From: Pseudomonas sp. ACM7
GTDB taxonomy: Bacteria > Pseudomonadota > Gammaproteobacteria > Pseudomonadales > Pseudomonadaceae
Length of the DNA stretch: 51,365 nucleotides
Direction of reading: 5' to 3'
NCBI RefSeq assembly: GCF_004136015.1
Contig: NZ_CP024866.1
Span: 2,506,607 to 2,557,971, forward strand
Positions within the stretch are counted from its first letter, which is position 1. Each line of letters starts with the position of its first letter. The position numbers were made by a program, and so were the translations under genes. Shown in pieces: positions 43,509 to 51,365 of the stretch. The notes beneath the pieces are model-generated. The model saw nothing but the letters and a program-made list of their open reading frames with translations. It did not search any database and was not told the origin of the DNA.

Positions 43509-44588
43509 ATGGCCAAACCTGGATTTCGCCTCGCGCTGTTTGCCACCATGCTGGCACTGATTGTGGTGTTGCTCGGCGCCTACACCCGCCTGACCCACGC
43601 CGGGCTCGGTTGCCCGGACTGGCCGGGTTGCTATGGCTTTATCAGTGTGCCGAAAAGCGAAGTTCAATTGGCCCATGCCGAACTGCATTTTCCCGACGCC
43701 CCCGTCGAAGCCCATAAGGGCTGGAACGAGATGGTTCACCGCTACTTCGCCGGCACGCTGGGGCTGTTGATCTCGGTGCTGGCGGGTCGCGCCTGGGTCC
43801 ATCGTCGTCATCCGGGGCAACCGGTGAAGTTGCCGTTGTTCCTACTGGCGGTGGTGATCGCCCAAGCGGCATTCGGCATGTGGACGGTAACGCTCAAGCT
43901 CTGGCCACAAGTGGTGACCGGGCATTTGCTCGGCGGCTTTGCGACGTTGAGCCTGCTGTTTTTGCTGACGTTGCGATTGTCCGGCGTGTTGCCGGCGCTG
44001 ACCGTGCCACGGCGTTTGCAGTACTGGGCGACCGCCGGGTTGCTGCTGGTGATCGGGCAAATCGCCCTCGGTGGCTGGGTCAGTGCCAACTACGCGGCGG
44101 TGGCCTGTATCGACTTCCCGACCTGCCACGGGCAATGGCTGCCACCGGCTGATTTCGCCAACGGCTTTCACCTGACCCAACACATCGGCCCCAATTACCT
44201 CGGCGGGCAACTGGACAGCGATGCCCGCACCGCGATTCATCTGACTCACCGCATCGGCGCATTGCTGGTGACCCTGGTGTTGCTGGGGCTGGCCTGGCAA
44301 CTGAAGGTGGTCGGCATGACGCGCCTGGCGGGGCTGGTGCTGATTGCACTCGCCGCACAAATCACCCTCGGCATCAGCAATGTGCTGTTTCACCTGCCGC
44401 TACCAGTGGCCGTCGCGCATAACGCGGGCGGCGCGGCACTGTTGCTGACGATAGTGCTGGTCAATTATCACGCGCGAACCAGTCTGGTTCGGGTCAAGCA
44501 GCAACCCCCTGCGCGCTGGCGGTTCAGCCCGCGCAAACACTCAGCCGGGCCCATAACAATAAAAGGAGAGATGCCATGGCGACTCTGA
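43509..44588 (+). CDS. ctaA: Heme A synthase (COX15/CtaA)
   Basis: A 359-residue membrane protein with eight helices that oxidises heme O to heme A. Conserved motifs include [21 protein letters not shown], split here as [12 protein letters not shown] and [10 protein letters not shown], the heme-ligand histidines in [13 protein letters not shown] and [12 protein letters not shown], and HNAGGAALL. The last residues (KGEMPWRL) come from the 13-bp overlap with cyoE. AAGGG lies upstream of the ATG. Confidence 0.95.
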   Translation: MAKPGFRLALFATMLALIVVLLGAYTRLTHAGLGCPDWPGCYGFISVPKSEVQLAHAELHFPDAPVEAHKGWNEMVHRYFAGTLGLLISVLAGRAWVHRRHPGQPVKLPLFLLAVVIAQAAFGMWTVTLKLWPQVVTGHLLGGFATLSLLFLLTLRLSGVLPALTVPRRLQYWATAGLLLVIGQIALGGWVSANYAAVACIDFPTCHGQWLPPADFANGFHLTQHIGPNYLGGQLDSDARTAIHLTHRIGALLVTLVLLGLAWQLKVVGMTRLAGLVLIALAAQITLGISNVLFHLPLPVAVAHNAGGAALLLTIVLVNYHARTSLVRVKQQPPARWRFSPRKHSAGPITIKGEMPWRL

Positions 44589-45475
44589 TCGGCGCACGTC
44601 ACAGTCAGGCGATCTGGCGTGACTACCTGGAGCTGACCAAGCCGAAAGTGGTGGTGCTGATGCTCATCACCTCGCTGGTCGGCATGTTCCTCGCGACCCG
44701 CGCCGGGGTACCGTGGACGGTGCTGGTGTTCGGCAATCTGGGGATCGCCTTGTGTGCCGGTGGTGCGGCGGCGGTCAACCATGTCGTGGACCGGCGCATC
44801 GATGCGGTCATGGCCCGCACGCACAAACGTCCCTTGGCCGAAGGCCGGGTGTCGCCGGCGGCCGCTCTGACGTTTGCCTTGGTATTGGCGGTGCTTGGGC
44901 AAGCCATACTGCTGGCTTTCACCAATCCACTGACGGCGTGGCTGACCCTGGCCTCGCTGCTCGGCTACGCGGTGGTCTACACCGGTTTCCTGAAACGCGC
45001 GACGCCGCAAAACATCGTCATCGGAGGCCTGGCCGGCGCCGCCCCGCCGCTGCTCGGCTGGACCGCCGCTACCGGCCACGTCAGCGCCGAACCACTGTTG
45101 CTGGTGCTGATCATCTTCGCCTGGACCCCGCCGCACTTCTGGGCACTGGCCATTCACCGCAAAGAGGAATACGCCAAGGCTGACATCCCGATGCTGCCGG
45201 TGACCCATGGCGAGCACTACACCAAGGTCCACATCCTGCTTTATACCTTCGCGCTGCTGGCCGTCAGCCTGATGCCGTACGTGATCCACATGAGCGGCGC
45301 GCTCTACCTGATTTGCGCGCTGGGACTGGGCGCGAGGTTTCTGCAATGGGCCGTGGTGCTGTACCGTGGCACTCGGCCGCACGCGGCGATCAACACCTTC
45401 AAGTACTCTATTTACTACTTGTTCCTACTGTTTATCGCGCTGCTCGTAGACCACTACTTACTGTTGAACCTATGA
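44576..45475 (+). CDS. cyoE: Heme O synthase (protoheme IX farnesyltransferase)
   Basis: A 299-residue UbiA-type membrane prenyltransferase adding a farnesyl chain to heme B. The first aspartate motif is [20 protein letters not shown], and [19 protein letters not shown] begins the first helix. AAAAGGAGAG supports the ATG at 44576, which lies inside the end of ctaA. Its stop overlaps sco by ATGA. Together with CtaA it provides heme A for the aa3 oxidase; ctaB is the equivalent name. Confidence 0.95.
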   Translation: MATLIGARHSQAIWRDYLELTKPKVVVLMLITSLVGMFLATRAGVPWTVLVFGNLGIALCAGGAAAVNHVVDRRIDAVMARTHKRPLAEGRVSPAAALTFALVLAVLGQAILLAFTNPLTAWLTLASLLGYAVVYTGFLKRATPQNIVIGGLAGAAPPLLGWTAATGHVSAEPLLLVLIIFAWTPPHFWALAIHRKEEYAKADIPMLPVTHGEHYTKVHILLYTFALLAVSLMPYVIHMSGALYLICALGLGARFLQWAVVLYRGTRPHAAINTFKYSIYYLFLLFIALLVDHYLLLNL

Positions 45476-46107
45476 CTCGAACCCAGAAAACCGTCTTCAT
45501 CCTCGTTGCCCTGATCGCGCTGGTCCTGGGCCTGACCATCAACAAAGTGCTGTCCGGCAAAGGCCAGGGCGATCCGACAGCATTGATCGACGCCGGGATC
45601 ATCCTGCTGCCGCAAAGCCGTAATCTGCCGGACGTGACGATGACCGATCAGGACGGTAAACCGGTGGCGGTCAACGCGTTGAAAGACAAATGGTCGCTGC
45701 TGTTCTTCGGCTACACCTTCTGCCCCGACATCTGCCCGACCACCCTCGCCCAGCTGCGCCAGATCAAGAGCGAACTGCCGCCAGAGGCTGTGGCCAAGTT
45801 GCAGATCATTCTGGTCAGCATCGACCCGAACCGCGACACGCCCCAGCAGCTCAAGCAGTACCTGGGCTACTTCGATCCGCAGTTCAAAGGCCTGACGGCT
45901 TCGTCGGTTGAAGACATTCAGAAACTGGCCAACGCGGTGAGCATTCCGTTCATTCCGGCGGATACCAATAAACCGAATTACACCGTCGATCACAGCGGCA
46001 ACCTGGCGGTGATCGGGCCGGACGGGACGCAGCGTGGGTTCATTCGGGCGCCGTTGAACAACGTGAAATTGGTGGCGCAGTTGCCGGTGATGCTCGAGCG
46101 CAAATAG
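45472..46107 (+). CDS. SCO1/SenC copper chaperone
   Basis: A 211-residue membrane-anchored protein with one N-terminal helix and a thioredoxin-like domain. The copper site is complete: [20 protein letters not shown] (Cys84, Cys88) and the distal His174 in [16 protein letters not shown]. It is needed to load CuA in subunit II and for its thiol reduction. The start overlaps cyoE by ATGA. It ends the cox assembly cluster and is the PA0114 (senC) counterpart. Confidence 0.94.
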   Translation: MTRTQKTVFILVALIALVLGLTINKVLSGKGQGDPTALIDAGIILLPQSRNLPDVTMTDQDGKPVAVNALKDKWSLLFFGYTFCPDICPTTLAQLRQIKSELPPEAVAKLQIILVSIDPNRDTPQQLKQYLGYFDPQFKGLTASSVEDIQKLANAVSIPFIPADTNKPNYTVDHSGNLAVIGPDGTQRGFIRAPLNNVKLVAQLPVMLERK

Positions 46108-46127
46108 TTGTGCTGACACAGAACTAA

Positions 46128-46247
46128 TGTGGGAGCGGCGGTGCGACGATTCGACTTGCTCGCGAAGGCGGTGGGTCAGCCAACATAAATGCTGAATGAC
46201 ACACCGCATTCGCGAGCAAGTCGAATCGTCGCACCGCCGCTCCCACA
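46128..46247. repeat. REPIN, 120 bp, copy 2 of the large-loop variant
   Basis: The outer 39 bp of the left arm and the outer 36 bp of the right arm are identical to those of the copy at 36347-36466, and the length is identical. The spacer differs at several positions (for example GGGTCAGCCAACATAAATGCTG against GCGTCAGTCAACATCAATGTTG, in parts). It lies between sco and metQ, just outside the cox cluster. Confidence 0.93.
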
Positions 46248-46266
46248 GGGTCCGTATTCCAGGCAT

Positions 46267-46304
46267 AAAAAAACGGGGACGCAATCAATGCGTCCCCGTT
46301 TTTT
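46267..46304. terminator. Bidirectional terminator between sco and metQ
   Basis: ACGGGGACGC (46273-46282) pairs with GCGTCCCCGT (46290-46299) around a 7-nt loop. An A-run precedes and a T-run follows, so it works for both converging units. Confidence 0.93.
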
Positions 46305-46316
46305 ATTGCTGTCAGA

Positions 46317-47090
46317 TCAGAACGCCGGCAATACCGCGCCTTTGTACTTCTCGAGGATGAAGGCTTTCACTTCCGGGCTGTGCAGGGCAGCAATCAGCTT
46401 CTTCATCGCTTCGCTGTCCTTGTCGTCTGGACGGGCAACGAGGATGTTCACGTAAGGCGAGTCGTTGCCTTCGATGACGAGCGCGTCCTTGGACGGATCA
46501 AGCTTGGCTTCCAGCGCGTAGTTGGTGTTGATCAGCGCCAGGTCGACCTGGGTCAGCACGCGCGGGATGGTCGCGGCTTCCAGTTCACGGAATTTCAGGT
46601 CCTTGGAATTCTCGGTGATGTCCTTGACGGTCGCGAGGATGTTGTTCGAATCCTTCAACTTGATCAGGCCAGCCTTCGCCAGCAGCAACAGCGCACGGCC
46701 GCCGTTGGTGGCGTCGTTCGGGATCACCACGTTGGCGCCGCCTGGCAGCTCGGTCAGTGCTTTGTACTTGCTGGAGTAAGCGCCCAGCGGTTCCAGGTGC
46801 ACGCCGGCAACGGCCACCAGATTGGTGCCCTTGGCCTTGTTGAATTCATCGAGGTACGGCTGGTGCTGGAAGAAGTTGGCGTCCAGACGTTTTTCGGCCA
46901 CCTGCACGTTCGGCTGGATGTAGTCGGTGAAGACTTTGACCTTCAAGTCCACGCCTTCTTTGGCCAGGGCAGGTTTCACGAATTCGAGGATTTCTGCGTG
47001 CGGGACCGGGGTGGCCGCGACGGTCAGGGTTTCATTGGCCTGAGCAGAGAACGCTGCAACTGCTGCGAGCGCTACGAGTAATTTTTTCAT
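46317..47090 (-). CDS. metQ: Methionine ABC transporter substrate-binding protein
   Basis: A 257-residue NlpA/MetQ-family binding protein. The signal peptide is MKKLLVALAAVAAFSAQA with no lipobox cysteine, so it appears soluble in the periplasm rather than a lipoprotein. Family landmarks are VAATPVPHAEIL, DANFFQHQPYLDEF and VVIPNDATNGGRALLLL. AAGGAG precedes the ATG. It is the last gene of metN-metI-metQ, 90 bp after metI. The ligand is D- or L-methionine in characterised homologues. Confidence 0.94.
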   Translation of the reverse strand: MKKLLVALAAVAAFSAQANETLTVAATPVPHAEILEFVKPALAKEGVDLKVKVFTDYIQPNVQVAEKRLDANFFQHQPYLDEFNKAKGTNLVAVAGVHLEPLGAYSSKYKALTELPGGANVVIPNDATNGGRALLLLAKAGLIKLKDSNNILATVKDITENSKDLKFRELEAATIPRVLTQVDLALINTNYALEAKLDPSKDALVIEGNDSPYVNILVARPDDKDSEAMKKLIAALHSPEVKAFILEKYKGAVLPAF

Positions 47091-47180
47091 TCAGCTAACT
47101 CCTTATGGGTACTCGCTTGCGACGCCTGAATTCGGCGCCTGCCAGCGAATGGCCGGCTCATTTGTCATTTACGGGACTCT

Positions 47181-47855
47181 TTACTTCCTGGAGAAGTGCA
47201 CAACCAACTTGTCGCCAACGGTTTGCAGCACTTGGACCAGCACCAGCAGCAACATCACCGTCACGACCATCACATCAGGCTGGAAACGCTGGTAACCGAA
47301 ACGGATCGCCAGGTCGCCCAAACCACCCGCGCCGACCACACCCGCCATCGCCGTGTAGGACACCAGTGTAATGGCTGTCACCGTAATCGCCGCGAAGATG
47401 CCCGGGCGGGCTTCCGGCAGCAAGGCATTGGTGATGATCTGCCGCGTCGTCGCGCCCATGGCCTGGGTCGCCTCGATAATGCCGCGATCCACTTCACGCA
47501 GGGCGGTTTCCACCAGTCGCGCGAAGAATGGCGTAGCGCCCACCACCAGCGGTGGAATCGCACCGGCGACACCGAGGGACGTACCGGTGATCAACACCGT
47601 GAACGGAATCATCACGATCAGCAGAATGATGAACGGCAGCGAACGCAGGATGTTCACCATCAGCGACAGCATTGCGTAAACGCCTTTGGCTTCCAGCAAC
47701 TGACGCGGGCTGCAGAGGAACAACAGCACGCCCAAGGGCAGGCCGAGCAAAACGGTGAATAACAGCGAACCGAAGAGCATCAGAAAGGTATCGCCGGTAG
47801 CCAGCCAGATTTCGAACCAGTCGATATTGACGAAGAAACTTGCCAGGACTTCCAT
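47181..47855 (-). CDS. metI: Methionine ABC transporter permease
   Basis: A 224-residue inner-membrane permease with five helices. The EAA-type coupling loop is visible as IIEATQAMGATTRQIITNALLPEARPG, read in two parts, and the helix AITLVSYTAMAGVVGAGGLG is a MetI signature. The ATG overlaps the metN stop by one base (TAATG). It pairs with MetN and MetQ to import methionine. Confidence 0.95.
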   Translation of the reverse strand: MEVLASFFVNIDWFEIWLATGDTFLMLFGSLLFTVLLGLPLGVLLFLCSPRQLLEAKGVYAMLSLMVNILRSLPFIILLIVMIPFTVLITGTSLGVAGAIPPLVVGATPFFARLVETALREVDRGIIEATQAMGATTRQIITNALLPEARPGIFAAITVTAITLVSYTAMAGVVGAGGLGDLAIRFGYQRFQPDVMVVTVMLLLVLVQVLQTVGDKLVVHFSRK

Positions 47856-48862
47856 TAGCGCAGGACCTCCATGTGGACGTCAGCCGCAGTGAAACGGGCG
47901 AACGCCGCTTCCATGTCGCCACCGGTCACGGCCAGGGTCAACTGCCCGTATGGCACGTCTTTAATGCGGTCGATACGACCGGCCAGGATGCTGTAGTCCA
48001 CACCCGTTTCCCGGGCGACGGTACCCAGCAATGGCGCGTAGGTCGCTTCGCCCTGGAAGGTCAGACGCACGATGCGGCCTGGAACGTGAGCGAAGTCGTC
48101 GCGCTGTTCGCTTTCGTCGATCTGCTCGTCCTCTTGCACGAAGCGCTTGGTGGTCGGGTGCTTCGGATGCAGGAACACCTCGGCCACCGAACCTTGCTCG
48201 ACGATCACGCCAGCGTCCATCACCGCGACCTGGTCGCAGACCCGGCGGATCACGTCCATCTCGTGGGTAATCAACACGATGGTGAGCTTCAGCTCGCGAT
48301 TGATCTCGGCCAGCAATTGCAGGACCGACGCAGTGGTCTGCGGGTCCAGTGCGCTGGTGGCTTCGTCGCACAGCAGGATTTTCGGCTTGGTCGCCAGGGC
48401 GCGGGCGATGCCGACGCGCTGCTTCTGGCCACCGGACAATTGCGCCGGGTACTTCTTGGCGTGGTCGGACAGGCCGACCCGCTTCAGCAATTCGGCCACA
48501 CGCCGGTCGATGTCGCTGCGCGACAGTTCACCGGCCAGGGTCAGTGGCAGCGCGACGTTGTCGGCCACGGTCTTGGACGCCAGCAAGTTGAAGTGCTGGA
48601 AAATCATCCCGACTTGCTGACGGAAACGTCGCAGGCTGTTGGCGTCGAGCGCGGTGACTTCTTCGCCGTCGACGAATATCTTGCCGCCACTGGACTCTTC
48701 CAGGCGATTGATCAGACGCAGCAGGGTACTTTTTCCCGCACCGGAATGGCCGATCAGACCGAAGACCTGACCGTTCTCAATCGTCAGACTGGTCGGATGC
48801 AGGGCGGGAATATCCTTACCGGCGACGCGGTAAGTTTTGTGGACGTTTTGAAACTCGATCAC
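47855..48862 (-). CDS. metN: Methionine ABC transporter ATP-binding protein
   Basis: A 335-residue ATPase. Walker A is GHSGAGKST, the ABC signature is [15 protein letters not shown], and Walker B is [12 protein letters not shown]. Residues about 260-335 form the NIL (ACT-like) domain, which in E. coli MetN binds methionine and inhibits transport. It starts the metNIQ operon at 48862, divergent from katE with 263 bp between. Confidence 0.95.
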   Translation of the reverse strand: MIEFQNVHKTYRVAGKDIPALHPTSLTIENGQVFGLIGHSGAGKSTLLRLINRLEESSGGKIFVDGEEVTALDANSLRRFRQQVGMIFQHFNLLASKTVADNVALPLTLAGELSRSDIDRRVAELLKRVGLSDHAKKYPAQLSGGQKQRVGIARALATKPKILLCDEATSALDPQTTASVLQLLAEINRELKLTIVLITHEMDVIRRVCDQVAVMDAGVIVEQGSVAEVFLHPKHPTTKRFVQEDEQIDESEQRDDFAHVPGRIVRLTFQGEATYAPLLGTVARETGVDYSILAGRIDRIKDVPYGQLTLAVTGGDMEAAFARFTAADVHMEVLR

Positions 48863-49125
48863 GTAGCGAACCTTGTGGGGCGCGTTGGAAAAGGGTCAGC
48901 GGTTAGCCGGGCGCGCATTTTAGCCTGTCCGTATAGAGGTTATTAGCATTTATTCCGCATTCAACCTTCCATTTGGCAATAACGCGATCAAAGGTTAGAA
49001 AAAAGGAACGGCGCAAAACGTCATCAGTCACTAATTAGGCAACTCGAAAACGCCCCCGGTCCGTGCCAGGGGTATTGCTCAAGAGTCCTGGCTACGGCGG
49101 GAATCGCAACGAGGAGTTTTGTCTG
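48863..49125. promoter_or_regulatory. Divergent metN / katE control region
   Basis: 263 bp with no gene. AACCTT (48963-48968) and AAAGGTT (48990-48996) form a weak dyad, and a CCCC...GGGG hairpin lies near 49054-49075. GAGGAG at 49111-49116 is the katE ribosome binding site. No OxyR or Met-regulon box was recognised with confidence. Confidence 0.4.
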
Positions 49126-51264
49126 ATGAGTACTAAAAAACCTGCCGCAACCAAAAGCGCACTGGCCGGGACCGATACCCCGGACCGCGGTAACACCAAT
49201 GCCAAGCTCGACAGCCTGGAACAATTTCGCTCCGACGCCACTGAACAGGCCCTGCGCACCAACCAGGGCGTGAAAGTCTCGGACAACCAGAACACGTTGA
49301 AAGCCGGCGCCCGCGGGCCATCGTTGCTGGAAGATTTCATCATGCGTGAAAAGATCACGCACTTTGACCATGAGCGCATTCCCGAGCGCATCGTCCACGC
49401 CCGCGGCACCGGTGCTCACGGCTACTTCCAGAGCTATGAAACCCATTCCGTGCTGACCAAGGCCGGGTTCCTACAAGACCCAAGCCAAAAAACCCCGGTC
49501 TTCGTCCGCTTCTCCACGGTGCAGGGCCCTCGTGGGTCGGGCGATACCGTGCGGGACGTACGAGGTTTCGCGGTGAAGTTTTTCACCGACGAAGGCAACT
49601 TCGACCTGGTGGGCAATAACATGCCGGTGTTTTTCATTCAGGATGCGATCAAGTTTCCTGACTTCGTGCACGCGGTGAAACCCGAGCCGCACAATGAGAT
49701 GCCCACCGGCGGTTCAGCTCACGATACCTTTTGGGATTTTGTCTCTCTGGTACCAGAGTCGGCGCACATGGTGATCTGGACCATGTCCGACCGGGCGATC
49801 CCGAAAAGCCTGCGCAGCATGCAAGGCTTCGGCGTGCACACCTTCCGCCTGATCAATGCCGAAGGTAAATCGCGCTTCGTCAAATTCCACTGGCGCCCCA
49901 CGGCCGGGACCTGTTCGTTGGTGTGGGATGAAGCGCAGAAACTCGCCGGTAAAGACACCGATTACCACCGTCGCGATCTCTGGGAGTCGATCGAGATGGG
50001 CGACTACCCGCAATGGGAACTGGGCGTACAGATCATCGAGGAGGAGAACGAACATAAATTCGACTTCGATATCCTCGACCCGACCAAGCTGATTCCGGAA
50101 GAACTGGTGCCGATCACCCCGTTGGGCAAGATGACCCTCAACCGTAACCCCGATAACTTCTTCGCCGAAACCGAACAGGTCGCCTTCTGCCCTGGGCATA
50201 TCGTGCCGGGGATCGACTTTTCCAACGATCCATTGCTGCAAGGTCGATTGTTTTCCTACACCGATACGCAAATCAGCCGACTTGGCGGGCCGAACTTTCA
50301 CGAGATCCCGATCAACCGCCCGGTCGCACCGTTCCACAATGGTCAACGGGACGCATTGCATCGCACCACCATCGACAAGGGCCGCGCGTCCTACGAGCCG
50401 AACTCCATTGATAGCGGTTGGCCGAAAGAAACACCGCCGGCAGCCCAGGATGGCGGCTTCGAAAGTTATCCAGAGCGCATCGACGCCAACAAGATCCGTC
50501 AGCGCAGCGAATCATTCAGCGACCACTTCTCCCAGGCGCGACTGTTTTTCCACAGCATGAGCAAGCATGAGCAGGAGCACATCATCTCGGCTTACAGCTT
50601 CGAGTTGGGCAAGGTTGAGCGGGAGCTCATCCGCGCGCGCCAGGTAAATGAGATTCTGGCCAACATCGATCTGGAACTGGCCAAGCGAGTGGCGCAGAAC
50701 CTGGGGTTGCCAGCGCCCAAAGCCGGGACGGTCGAAGTACGCAAAACCTCACTGGATCGCTCGCCGGCCCTGAGCCAGGCCAACTTGCTGCCGGCGGATA
50801 TCAAAACCCGCAAAGTGGCAATCCTGGCAGCCAATGGCGTCGATGGTGCAGCGATTGATGCCATGAAGAAAGCGCTGAAGGCAGAAGGTGCACACGCCAA
50901 ACTGCTCGGCCCGACTTCTGCGCCTGTGACCACCGCCGATGGCAAAGCATTGCCGGTCGATGCGTCAATGGAAGGCTTGCCTTCGGTGGCGTTCGATGCG
51001 GTGTTTGTGCCCGGTGGCGCGGCGTCGATCAAGGCGCTAAGCACCGACGGGGTGGCGCTGCATTACCTGCTGGAGGCGTACAAGCACCTGAAGGCGATTG
51101 CACTGCAAGGCGAGGCCAAACAGTTGCTGGATGTGTTGAAGCTGGAGGCTGATGCGGGGTTGATCGTGGGCACGGATGCGAAGTTGATCAAACCGTTTTT
51201 TGCCGCGATCGGGCAGCATCGGGTGTGGGACAGGGAGCCGAAAGCCAAGGCGATTCCGGCTTAA
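49126..51264 (+). CDS. katE: Large-subunit catalase HPII
   Basis: A 712-residue clade 2 monofunctional catalase that breaks down H2O2 in the cytosol. Catalytic His91 is in [16 protein letters not shown] and Asn164 in [14 protein letters not shown]; the heme-ligand Tyr lies in [15 protein letters not shown]. The C-terminal 150 residues (from about 560) form the flavodoxin/DJ-1-like domain typical of HPII ([24 protein letters not shown]). The ATG at 49126 follows GAGGAG at the right distance; the frame is open upstream to 49063. In related species katE is stationary-phase controlled. Confidence 0.95.
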   Translation: MSTKKPAATKSALAGTDTPDRGNTNAKLDSLEQFRSDATEQALRTNQGVKVSDNQNTLKAGARGPSLLEDFIMREKITHFDHERIPERIVHARGTGAHGYFQSYETHSVLTKAGFLQDPSQKTPVFVRFSTVQGPRGSGDTVRDVRGFAVKFFTDEGNFDLVGNNMPVFFIQDAIKFPDFVHAVKPEPHNEMPTGGSAHDTFWDFVSLVPESAHMVIWTMSDRAIPKSLRSMQGFGVHTFRLINAEGKSRFVKFHWRPTAGTCSLVWDEAQKLAGKDTDYHRRDLWESIEMGDYPQWELGVQIIEEENEHKFDFDILDPTKLIPEELVPITPLGKMTLNRNPDNFFAETEQVAFCPGHIVPGIDFSNDPLLQGRLFSYTDTQISRLGGPNFHEIPINRPVAPFHNGQRDALHRTTIDKGRASYEPNSIDSGWPKETPPAAQDGGFESYPERIDANKIRQRSESFSDHFSQARLFFHSMSKHEQEHIISAYSFELGKVERELIRARQVNEILANIDLELAKRVAQNLGLPAPKAGTVEVRKTSLDRSPALSQANLLPADIKTRKVAILAANGVDGAAIDAMKKALKAEGAHAKLLGPTSAPVTTADGKALPVDASMEGLPSVAFDAVFVPGGAASIKALSTDGVALHYLLEAYKHLKAIALQGEAKQLLDVLKLEADAGLIVGTDAKLIKPFFAAIGQHRVWDREPKAKAIPA

Positions 51265-51291
51265 ATATCTTTGGCGTTTGAAATGACGCTA

Positions 51292-51365
51292 TCGCGAGCA
51301 AGCTCGCTCCCACAGGATTGAGGGTTGACCACAGATTTGTGATCACCCCATCCAATGTGGGAGCG
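51292..51365. repeat. REP element cut by the window end
   Basis: One REP arm, TCGCGAGCAAGCTCGCTCCC plus ACA, at 51292-51314, and the first ten bases of a second, inverted REP (TGTGGGAGCG) at 51356-51365. It lies 27 bp after the katE stop. The rest is outside the window. Confidence 0.85.

Overview
This window is chromosomal DNA of a fluorescent-group Pseudomonas (P. fluorescens / P. putida type). The evidence is gene content and order: gcdH-gcdG beside a LysR gene, the split pntAA-pntAB-pntB transhydrogenase, trpBA divergent from trpI, a beta-carbonic anhydrase/SulP pair followed by the aa3-type cox cluster in the same order as P. aeruginosa PA0102-PA0113, Pseudomonas-specific small families (DUF2388, DUF1161, DUF1127), and REP/REPIN repeats of the 'tgtgggagc...cttgctcgcgaa' type. 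No tRNA, rRNA, prophage, insertion sequence or CRISPR array was recognised. Base composition and codon use look uniform, so this is core or near-core chromosome with small accessory patches.

Layout. 0-9 kb: glutarate/glutaryl-CoA catabolism (gcdG, gcdH, LysR), proton-translocating transhydrogenase (pntAA-AB-B), and an acetyl/succinyl-CoA transferase. 9-13.5 kb: two DUF1127 miniproteins sitting among repeated GTACAG-type motifs, three consecutive small secreted DUF2388 proteins, a large secreted DUF4105/zincin-like protein translationally coupled to the last of them, and an RcnB-like periplasmic protein. 13.6-17 kb: trpB-trpA with divergent trpI, then a DUF883 membrane protein. 17-22 kb: dodecin, two DUF1161 secreted proteins flanking a luciferase-like oxidoreductase and an OsmC protein, two paralogous lipoproteins, and a lipoprotein zinc aminopeptidase-like protein. 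22-28.5 kb: HAD phosphatase, gamma-carbonic anhydrase, oligopeptidase A (prlC), a YheV zinc ribbon, a diverged second M3 peptidase, and a TpbA-like periplasmic tyrosine phosphatase.

28.7-33.7 kb: a three-gene membrane-bound FAD dehydrogenase (Tat-exported small subunit, GMC flavoprotein, triheme cytochrome c) of the gluconate-2-dehydrogenase type, followed by a spore-photoproduct-lyase-like radical SAM gene carrying a near-perfect LexA box. 34-36.3 kb: beta-carbonic anhydrase plus SulP transporter. 36.5-46.1 kb: the complete aa3 cytochrome c oxidase unit: structural genes coxB-coxA-coxC, copper and heme assembly genes ctaG, SURF1, ctaA, cyoE and sco, an unnamed Sco-like Cx3C membrane protein, and an antisense DUF2909 gene. 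The unit is bracketed by two near-identical 120-bp REPINs. 46.3-51.3 kb: metNIQ methionine ABC importer (minus strand) divergent from the large catalase katE.

The parts most worth a second look are the DUF2388 x3 + DUF4105 secreted cluster, the altered substrate loop in the second M3 peptidase, the LexA box inside a 40-bp palindrome, the unannotated Sco-like protein in the cox cluster, the REPINs flanking that cluster, and an apparently frameshifted small gene at the left edge.
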